DNA of 5,181 nt from JBHIER01 sp046760705 [NCBI: bacterium] (GTDB taxonomy: Bacteria; JBHIER01; G020348925): the NCBI GenBank assembly GCA_046760705.1, contig JBHIER010000265.1, forward strand, positions 1 to 5,181. The letters are read 5' to 3'. The notes under the pieces are model-generated. The model was given only the letters and a program-made list of their open reading frames with translations. It was not told where the DNA came from and ran no database searches. Shown here piece after piece: positions 1 to 4,759 of this stretch (positions are counted from its first letter, which is position 1; the number at the start of each line of letters is the position of its first letter). Position numbers and translations under genes: made by a program.

Positions 1-315
1 GTTCAACTCTTGAGACGGTTTGGACTGGAGAAGAGAGCCAAACACACCCCGGAGGAACTGAGCGGCGGTGAGCAACAGCGGGTGGCCATCGCCAGAGCTT
101 TCGTCTGCAACCCCGAGATTCTCATTGCCGACGAGCCGACATCAAACATCGATAAGCGGTCCATAGACAATCTGTTGAACGTTTTGCTGAATTCGAAGAA
201 GGAGGGTAGGACGGTCATCGTCTCCTCCCACGATCCCATCTTTCTCGACTGCGCAGACTTGACCCTGGAGCTGGAAGAGGGGAAGTTGGTCGACGTGAGG
301 AGGAAAGAGGCGTGA
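1..315 (+). CDS. ABC transporter ATP-binding subunit, LolD/MacB type (5' partial)
   Basis: This is the C-terminal part (104 residues visible) of an ABC ATPase that energises a FtsX/MacB/LolCE-type permease from the cytoplasmic side. The frame is open from base 1, so the real start and the Walker A and Q-loop motifs lie upstream. In order I see the ABC signature LSGGEQQR (visible residues 20-27), Walker B ILIADEP (40-46) with the catalytic Glu45, the D-loop region TSNID (47-51) and the H-loop VSSHD with its His near residue 75. Most LolD/MacB relatives read TGNLD where this one reads TSNID, a mild variation. The stop TGA overlaps the GTG of the next gene, so the two are translationally coupled. 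The partner permease is probably upstream and unseen, although the adaptor/permease pair at 1977-4490 also lacks an ATPase. The family call is secure; the transported substrate is unknown. Confidence 0.93.
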   Translation, partial: VQLLRRFGLEKRAKHTPEELSGGEQQRVAIARAFVCNPEILIADEPTSNIDKRSIDNLLNVLLNSKKEGRTVIVSSHDPIFLDCADLTLELEEGKLVDVRRKEA

Positions 316-1331
316 TCTTAAATCTCTACACCATCTTAATGATATTCATCGCCGCTGTGGCTATCGGCTTGGGCCTCTTCTTGGGCGTCTACGCCTTCAT
401 GTTGTATAAAAGGTCGCGCGCCCAAATCAGCAGCGACGCCCAATCGCTCTTTGAGGCCAGAACGTATCTCGTTCTGCTGATGGCCGTGGTGCTGCTCGTG
501 GTGAGGCTGTTGAGCTGGCCCCTCTTCTACGCCACTTTGCTCAGCTTCGTCCCGGATATCGAAGGGGCCATGTGCATCTACGGTGTGACGCAGGTACTAC
601 CTCAACTATCCACCTTCTTGCAAATGGTTAAGCCCATCGTCTTCTTTCTCATTGGCGCTTGGCTGCTGCTCCACGGGTTGGATCGAAAGACGAAGACGTA
701 CGCACTGATGAGCCGAAAGTTTCTGTTTCTCTTGGTGGTTACACTTTTCATCCTGGCCGACAGTTTAGGTGATCTGGTGTACATGTTCAAGATGAACCCG
801 ACCACAACGGTTTACTGCTGTACCACAGTCTTCGACATCGGCTCCCGGCCCTCGTCGCTCATTTCGCAATCGCTCTTAGGCCAGGCTTACCGAACATTTA
901 TGATACCGCTCTACTATGTGAGTAATCTGGTGCTGATGGGCTCTGTGGGTTTGGTTCTCAGCCGGGGCGGGCTGAAAAATCCGGCCCGGCGGAGGCGGTT
1001 CACTTTGATCGCTCTGGTGGCCTTGGCCCTGCTCAATGTGGCGGCGGTGGCTTTGGCCCTCATAGAAGATTTAGGGCCGATATTGATGAATTTGCCCTAC
1101 CATCACGATCCCTACGATCTGGTCCAGAAGGTGCCGGACTCCCCCATCTTCGTGGCTCTATTCATCCTGGGCACCTTCGCCATCGGCTGGGCTCTGGTGG
1201 TGGACGTAATCGGAACCAAGGAGGAGACAAGAGAGATTATTCCCAAATACTTGCGGAACCTGTTAAAATTCTCGCTGCTCTGTCTGCTCCTCTCCCTGGT
1301 GATGGTCAGTCTTCATCTGTTGTTGGGATAA
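312..1331 (+). CDS. Polytopic membrane protein, about 8 TM helices, with Cys/His in outward loops; family not recognised
   Basis: The product is 339 residues. The start is GTG at 312 within GTGA, overlapping the ATPase stop, with a purine-rich Shine-Dalgarno (GAGGAGGAAAGAGG) just before it. Hydrophobic segments fall at about 8-31, 52-79, 105-123, 136-158, 195-217, 230-250, 278-298 and 318-338. Basic loops KRSR (33-36), DRKTK (124-128) and NPARRRR (223-229) give a positive-inside topology with both termini outside. That places three distinctive loops outside: 80-104 with MCIYGVTQVLP (Cys88), 159-194 with YCCTTVFD (Cys169, Cys170), and 251-277 with YHHDPYDL (His264, His265, Asp266). These are good candidates for metal or disulfide chemistry. 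The gene sits between an ABC ATPase and a NosL-like lipoprotein, so it may be an accessory or membrane partner of both. It does not resemble a FtsX permease. Function is unknown; the gene itself is well supported by length, overlap signals and hydrophobic pattern. Confidence 0.88.
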   Translation: MILNLYTILMIFIAAVAIGLGLFLGVYAFMLYKRSRAQISSDAQSLFEARTYLVLLMAVVLLVVRLLSWPLFYATLLSFVPDIEGAMCIYGVTQVLPQLSTFLQMVKPIVFFLIGAWLLLHGLDRKTKTYALMSRKFLFLLVVTLFILADSLGDLVYMFKMNPTTTVYCCTTVFDIGSRPSSLISQSLLGQAYRTFMIPLYYVSNLVLMGSVGLVLSRGGLKNPARRRRFTLIALVALALLNVAAVALALIEDLGPILMNLPYHHDPYDLVQKVPDSPIFVALFILGTFAIGWALVVDVIGTKEETREIIPKYLRNLLKFSLLCLLLSLVMVSLHLLLG

Positions 1332-1723
1332 TGATGAAAAAACTGTCCGCACTCTTCTGCCTTTTATTGATCGCCCTCGTCGCTTGTAAAAGCGGGGACA
1401 ACAGGTGCGCCTTTGACGGCATCACCGTCGATCCGATATATGAAATTGATATCACCCTCCGTAATGGTGCGGTGAAAAAGTTCTGCTGCGTCTTCTGTGC
1501 CCAGGAGTGGTACGGAAGAAGTAAAAGGGATGTGGCTCGGATTACGGTGACCGATGAGATCTCAGGGGAGAAAATCGACGCCTCGGCGGCCTATTATGTG
1601 GAGAGCGAAATCTTCACCCAGAGGCACACCCGGTGCCGGACACACGTGTTCGGGCAGAGAAACGAGGCCCAACGCCATGCAGAGCAATACGATGGAAGAC
1701 TTGTGGATGATCCATTCAACTGA
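1331..1723 (+). CDS. NosL-like lipoprotein, Cys/His-rich, putative metal-binding
   Basis: A 130-residue lipoprotein. It has a basic N-terminus (MMKK), a hydrophobic stretch at 5-18 and lipobox L-V-A-C with the lipidated Cys19. ATG at 1331 overlaps the upstream stop (TAATG). The second ATG at 1334 lies better placed behind GGGA and may be the true start. After the lipobox come Cys26 (RCAFDGI), then FCCVFCAQEW with Cys52, Cys53 and Cys56, a strand-rich middle (ITVTDEISGEKIDASAAYYVES) and a His/Cys tail (His99, Cys102, His105, His116). The order of Cys motif, FCC-x-x-C-A motif, 'V-D-x-x..IDA..A.YV' and tail resembles NosL, the copper-binding accessory lipoprotein of nitrous oxide reductase clusters. 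However, the Met-rich copper motif of NosL is not present, so the ligand set differs. Co-transcription with the Cys/His-loop membrane protein suggests joint work at the outer face of the inner membrane. NosL kinship is probable; the metal is unknown. Confidence 0.8.
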   Translation: MMKKLSALFCLLLIALVACKSGDNRCAFDGITVDPIYEIDITLRNGAVKKFCCVFCAQEWYGRSKRDVARITVTDEISGEKIDASAAYYVESEIFTQRHTRCRTHVFGQRNEAQRHAEQYDGRLVDDPFN

Positions 1724-1904
1724 GGCACAGCGAGACAATTGGATTTAAAAGGAGCAATCTAAGTTTCTGTTGAAATAGTGGCTGTAAGGCTACATTTGAA
1801 TATGAAAATTTCTTATTCTTTTTGAGCCGAGACCATTTCGCTACAGGTTTTGATGAGGGTAGATACCTTGTGCCTGCCCCAGTCAAGCGCTCACCGAAAA
1901 TATC

Positions 1905-1933
1905 TTGACAGAATCTCAATTCTGTTTTATTTT
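1905..1933 (+). promoter_or_regulatory. Putative sigma70-type promoter for the adaptor/permease operon
   Basis: A perfect -35 box TTGACA (1905-1910) is followed after 17 bases by TATTTT (1928-1933), which matches four of six positions of TATAAT, including the first two and the last. Transcription would start near 1940, leaving a leader of about 35 bases before the adaptor start. The surrounding bases are AT-rich. This is the best promoter-like site in the 1724-1976 gap, which otherwise holds no gene. Confidence 0.6.
1908..1925. repeat. Perfect 7-bp inverted repeat overlapping the promoter; possible operator
   Basis: ACAGAAT-CTCA-ATTCTGT is a perfect dyad of two 7-base arms and a 4-base centre. 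It begins inside the -35 box and fills most of the spacer, a place where a repressor or a spacer-distorting activator could act on the adaptor/permease genes. A T-rich run (TTTTATTTTA) follows, so it could instead be a weak terminator for the upstream operon. The stem is AT-rich, which makes termination the less likely reading. Confidence 0.45.
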
Positions 1934-1963
1934 ATGCCCTCAGTATATAAACAAATTTTTGTG

Positions 1964-1969
1964 AGGAGG
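1964..1969 (+). promoter_or_regulatory. Strong ribosome binding site that decides the adaptor start
   Basis: AGGAGG lies one base before the ATG at 1971, too close for that codon to serve, but seven bases before the in-frame GTG at 1977. The GTG also opens directly on MKKVVIIAV, a normal membrane-anchor N-terminus. The start is therefore placed at 1977. Confidence 0.7.
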
Positions 1970-1976
1970 GATGGTT

Positions 1977-3257
1977 GTGAAGAAAGTGGTTATCATTGCC
2001 GTAGCTTTGGGTGGTTTGGGGGCTGGGTGGTTTCTGTTCAGCAGGCATAACGAGCCGAAAAGCTCCGTCGGTTCCGTCCAACAGGTGGCTCGAGTTACGA
2101 GGGGTGATCTCAACGTCACCGTCTCCGCCACCGGGGTCATCGAACCCATCAACAAGGTGGAGATCAAATCTAAAGCCAGCGGATTGATTGAGGAACTTCC
2201 GGTGGAGGAGGGAGACAGCGTCGAGAAGGGCGATCTCATCGCCCGGCTCGATCAGACGGATGTGCGCCACGATTACGAACAGGCCAAGGCCGATTTAGAG
2301 GTGGCCGAGGCCACGGTTCGGAAAACGGAGACCACTTACAAACGGAAAGCAGGCCTGTTCGAGAAGGGATTGGTCTCCGCAGAAGAGATGGATCAGTCCA
2401 ATTTAGAACTGGTTCAAGCCAAGGCCCAACTTGTGCGAGCAAAGGCCGTCTTGGCTACTGCCGAAGAACGGTTGAAAGACACCGTGGTCAAATCGCCCAT
2501 TTCTGGAATCGTGCTCCAAAAGAACGTTGAAAAGGGACAGATCATCTCCTCCGGTATCTCCTCGGTCAGCGGTGGTACCCTGATAGCCACCGTGGCCGAC
2601 ATGGGCCGTGTTTCCGTCAAAGCCGATATCGATGAGGTGGACATCGGACAGATAGAGAAGGGCCAAGAGGCCAAGGTGGTGGCTGATGCCTTTCCGGGAG
2701 ATCTCTTTTGGGGAGAGGTGATCCGTATTGCCCCGCTGGCCAAGGTTGAGCAGAACGTAACCATTTTCGAAGTGACAGTGGAGGTGAACAATGAGGAGGC
2801 CAAGCTCAAGGCCGGCATGAACGCCACTGTGGACATCACCATCGCCGACAGAAAGGACGTTCTGCTCGTCCCAAACGAAGCTTTGAAAGATCTGCGGGAG
2901 ATGGTGAAGCCCGGGGAAGGTTACAGACACCCCTCGGCGGCACATAGTTCTCGGGCAGATATTCCGAAAATGGCCGGGCACCTCAGATGGCAAGAAGGGC
3001 TAAAAGATGTGAAGCCAACGCAAGGCGGACGGCCAAAAATGGTCATGGTCAAAGAAGGAGGCCAGTTCAAACCCAGAGCCATCATAGTCGGTGTCAGCGA
3101 TTTCGACCATTCCGAAGCTTTGAAAGGCCTCAAAGAAGGTGACGAGGTGATGATCAGCTATCTGTCCAGAGCCAAAATGGACAGTGAGCAGTTTCGAGAA
3201 CGGTTCAGCCGCATGAGGAGTTTCGGCGGGATCGGCCGCAGCAAGAAGGAAAATTGA
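1977..3257 (+). CDS. MacA-like periplasmic adaptor (HlyD/RND-type membrane fusion protein)
   Basis: A 426-residue adaptor that would join an inner-membrane MacB-type permease to an outer-membrane TolC-like channel. An N-terminal anchor helix (3-21) is followed by the first half of a lipoyl domain (about 61-92: KASGLIEELPVEEGDSVEKG), then an alpha-helical hairpin (about 95-167, heptad-like and rich in Ala, Lys and Glu, with the turn near KGLVSAEEMD). The second lipoyl half follows (170-190, VKSPISGIVLQKNVEKGQII), then a beta-barrel region (about 210-290, ending LKAGMNATVDI) and a membrane-proximal domain (VPNEAL ... GLKEGDEVM). An extra polar stretch at about 305-353 splits the membrane-proximal domain; the C-terminus ends in a basic tail. 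The start is GTG 1977 (see the Shine-Dalgarno entry); the ATG at 1971 would add two residues. The permease follows after 18 bases, so the two form an operon, probably from the promoter at 1905. The family is secure; the cargo (macrolide, peptide, siderophore or lipid) cannot be told. Confidence 0.93.
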   Translation: MKKVVIIAVALGGLGAGWFLFSRHNEPKSSVGSVQQVARVTRGDLNVTVSATGVIEPINKVEIKSKASGLIEELPVEEGDSVEKGDLIARLDQTDVRHDYEQAKADLEVAEATVRKTETTYKRKAGLFEKGLVSAEEMDQSNLELVQAKAQLVRAKAVLATAEERLKDTVVKSPISGIVLQKNVEKGQIISSGISSVSGGTLIATVADMGRVSVKADIDEVDIGQIEKGQEAKVVADAFPGDLFWGEVIRIAPLAKVEQNVTIFEVTVEVNNEEAKLKAGMNATVDITIADRKDVLLVPNEALKDLREMVKPGEGYRHPSAAHSSRADIPKMAGHLRWQEGLKDVKPTQGGRPKMVMVKEGGQFKPRAIIVGVSDFDHSEALKGLKEGDEVMISYLSRAKMDSEQFRERFSRMRSFGGIGRSKKEN

Positions 3258-3275
3258 CATCGAGAGAATTGGATC

Positions 3276-4490
3276 ATGCAGTTGAGAGAGAGTTTTATCG
3301 TCGCCCTGGATTCGCTCGCTTCGAGTAAGTTGAGAGCTTTTCTGACTATGCTGGGCATCGTCATCGGTGTGATGGCGGTGATCACTATGATCGCCCTCGG
3401 TGAGGGGGCACAGAAAGCGGTCAAGGAGCAAATTCAATCTCTGGGCACAAACCTGCTTTTTGTCCGTCCTGGCTCGGCCTGGCGCGGGCACGTTCGATAT
3501 GGGGCCGGAACGAACATCAGACTGACGAAGAAAGATGCCGAAGCCATCTTGAAGAGGTCTTCGGCTGTGGCCTATGTTGTTCCTGAATACAGCAACGCGG
3601 CTCAGGTGGAATACGGCAGCAATAATTGGAATACCCGCATCGTGGGCACAGAGCCTGAATACGAGCTTGTCCGCAATTTTCGTCCTATTGAAGGCCGTTT
3701 TTTCACCCATCAGGAGGGACAGTCGCGGGCCAGAGTGTGCCTGATCGGTTCCACGGTGCGGCAGAATCTCTTTGGCTCTGAATCGCCAGTGGGTAAGACC
3801 ATCAAGATTAAGCGGATGAATTTCAAGGTGGTGGGCCTTTTGGAGACCAAAGGTCAGACGGGATGGCGCGATCAGGACGACCAGATCTTCGTCCCCTTAG
3901 AGACAGCTCAGCGGCGGATGTTTGGCACCGACTTTCTGACCGGCATCACTGTTCAAGTGGTCGACGAGGCCTTGGTCGATGAGGCCTTTTACGATATCGA
4001 GAGGATTCTGCGCCGCCAGCATCGGTTGAGGGAGGATCAGGACAACGACTTCTACATCCGCAACCAGGCCGATATCATCTCGGCTTTTCAGGAGACCGGC
4101 CAGACGCTGACCTTTCTATTGGCCGCCATTGCCTGCGTTTCGCTCCTCGTGGGTGGCATCGGAATCATGAACATTATGCTGGTCTCTGTGACGGAGCGAA
4201 CGCGTGAGATCGGGATACGAAAGGCGATCGGGGCAAAGCGAGGCGACATTTTGGCTCAATTTCTCGTCGAATCCCTGGTTCTCAGTTTGGTGGGTGGTAC
4301 CATTGGCGTCGGTTTTGGCTCGTTGGCCTCCTTTCTGTTAGCCAGACTGGCCCAGTGGACCACCCTCATTTTGCCTGAGTCAATACTGTTGAGTCTGCTG
4401 TTCGCCTCCTCCGTTGGCCTCTTTTTTGGCATCTATCCAGCTCATAAGGCATCCCACTTGAATCCTATCGAGGCCCTGAGATACGAATAG
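3276..4490 (+). CDS. MacB-like ABC transporter permease (FtsX family), without fused ATPase
   Basis: A 404-residue inner-membrane permease with the MacB/LolCE layout. It has TM1 at about 22-42 after a short amphipathic N-terminus, a large periplasmic core domain (about 45-275; its VRPG and IEGRFF segments are typical of MacB_PCD), and then the FtsX domain with TM2 (277-305), TM3 (330-355) and TM4 (366-386). The cytoplasmic loop TERTREIGIRKAIGAKRGDI (306-325) is the coupling-helix signature. The C-terminus PAHKASHLNPIEALRYE (388-404) is the classic MacB ending. MacB of Escherichia coli carries its ATPase at the N-terminus; here the protein starts at TM1, so the ATPase must be a separate polypeptide, and none follows. 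The start ATG is preceded by GAGAG nine bases upstream. Such permeases work by transmitting ATP-driven motion to the periplasm (mechanotransmission) and expelling substrate through the adaptor and an outer-membrane channel. Family call secure; substrate unknown. Confidence 0.95.
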   Translation: MQLRESFIVALDSLASSKLRAFLTMLGIVIGVMAVITMIALGEGAQKAVKEQIQSLGTNLLFVRPGSAWRGHVRYGAGTNIRLTKKDAEAILKRSSAVAYVVPEYSNAAQVEYGSNNWNTRIVGTEPEYELVRNFRPIEGRFFTHQEGQSRARVCLIGSTVRQNLFGSESPVGKTIKIKRMNFKVVGLLETKGQTGWRDQDDQIFVPLETAQRRMFGTDFLTGITVQVVDEALVDEAFYDIERILRRQHRLREDQDNDFYIRNQADIISAFQETGQTLTFLLAAIACVSLLVGGIGIMNIMLVSVTERTREIGIRKAIGAKRGDILAQFLVESLVLSLVGGTIGVGFGSLASFLLARLAQWTTLILPESILLSLLFASSVGLFFGIYPAHKASHLNPIEALRYE

Positions 4491-4515
4491 ATTGATCGTA
4501 TAGATTCGATTTTTT
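4481..4515 (+). terminator. Weak candidate intrinsic terminator after the permease
   Basis: A 6-bp stem ATACGA/TCGTAT (4481-4486 with 4496-4501, 9-base loop) overlaps the stop codon. It is followed eight bases later by a run of six T (4510-4515). An alternative pairing CGAAT/ATTCG (4484-4488 with 4504-4508) ends almost at the T run. Both stems are short and AT-rich, so termination here would be inefficient; the palindromes further downstream may also help. Confidence 0.25.
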
Positions 4516-4530
4516 GATGACCCATAAGTC

Positions 4531-4547
4531 TATGATAGATATGATAG
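4531..4547 (+). repeat. Short tandem repeat, two 9-base units
   Basis: TATGATAGA is followed directly by TATGATAG. This is a small AT-rich tandem duplication between the permease and the REP-like cluster. It could be replication slippage with no function. Confidence 0.5.
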
Positions 4548-4583
4548 TTACATTTAGAGCTTATTTTCAGAACCCCACAGACC
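4548..4583 (+). repeat. REP-like unit 1 (degenerate, direct orientation)
   Basis: The segment aligns with unit 2 over its full length. GAGCTTATTTTCAGAA followed by CCCCACAGACC corresponds to GAGCTTGTCTCAGAA followed by TCTCACAGACC, with one inserted base. The left end (TTACATTTA) has drifted from TGTCATTCT. CAGAAcCcCACAGACC versus CAGAAtCtCACAGACC is 14 of 16 identical. Confidence 0.6.
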
Positions 4584-4589
4584 CTATTC

Positions 4590-4624
4590 TGTCATTCTGA
4601 GCTTGTCTCAGAATCTCACAGACC
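4590..4624 (+). repeat. REP-like unit 2 (best preserved, direct orientation)
   Basis: It begins TGTCATTCTGAG and contains a perfect 8-bp inverted repeat, ATTCTGAG (4594-4601), a 5-base loop (CTTGT) and CTCAGAAT (4607-4614), then CTCACAGACC. A transcript would fold into a clear hairpin. Sequences of the TGTCATTCTGA..TCAGAATCT kind recur between genes in many bacterial genomes as far as I recall; this copy supplies the reference for the other units here. Confidence 0.75.
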
Positions 4625-4637
4625 TTGAGAGAAGCCT

Positions 4638-4660
4638 ATTTCTGAAACAAGTTGATGACA
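4638..4660 (-). repeat. REP-like unit 3 (inverted orientation)
   Basis: Read on the - strand the unit is TGTCATCAACTTG followed by TTTCAGAAAT. Aligned to unit 2 it keeps TGTCAT, the ACTTG/GCTTG loop and TTTCAGAA/TCTCAGAA, but has lost about three bases of the TCTGA arm. It is in opposite orientation to units 1 and 2. Confidence 0.6.
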
Positions 4661-4662
4661 GG

Positions 4663-4693
4663 CCCTGGCGACAGGCCAGGGTTCAGGGTGACA
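4663..4693 (-). repeat. REP-like unit 4 with GC-rich hairpin (inverted orientation)
   Basis: The + strand end TTCAGGGTGACA reads TGTCACCCTGAA on the - strand and matches nine of twelve positions of the start of unit 2 (TGTCATTCTGAG). Units 2 and 4 thus form imperfect terminal inverted repeats of a 104-base element (4590-4693). Inside is a stem CCCTGG (4663-4668) / CCAGGG (4676-4681) with a 7-base loop, the most stable hairpin of the cluster. Confidence 0.6.
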
Positions 4694-4759
4694 GCGAAGC
4701 GAGCTAAGTTCGGTTGTATCCTGGTAGAGATTTCATCATTTACCTATGGGGGAATAGTC

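Noticed and set aside
1778-1793. Hairpin GTGGCT-GTAA-GGCTAC as a terminator for the upstream operon
   Set aside because: Two of the six pairs are G-T wobbles, and the T-rich tract starts well after the stem, so an intrinsic terminator is not convincing.
1850-2050. Short + strand open frame bridging the promoter gap into the adaptor
   Set aside because: It would cross the promoter and overlap the adaptor start in another frame; no Shine-Dalgarno and no protein-like pattern.
2403-2993. Reverse-strand open frame of 196 codons inside the adaptor gene
   Set aside because: Fully contained within the adaptor on the other strand; His/Gly/Leu-rich composition is what antisense reading of this gene gives.
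3254-3282. TTGACA overlapping the adaptor stop as a promoter for the permease
   Set aside because: No -10-like hexamer at 16-18 bases; that position falls in the permease start codon, and the 18-base gap fits a shared transcript.
3000-3710. Long reverse-strand open frame of 236 codons across the adaptor-permease junction
   Set aside because: It lies antisense to two well-supported genes, has no recognisable motif or hydrophobic pattern and no convincing ribosome site; it is a shadow of the coding strand.
4548-4693. CRISPR array
   Set aside because: The units are degenerate, vary in orientation and lack regular unique spacers; they fit REP-like palindromes instead.
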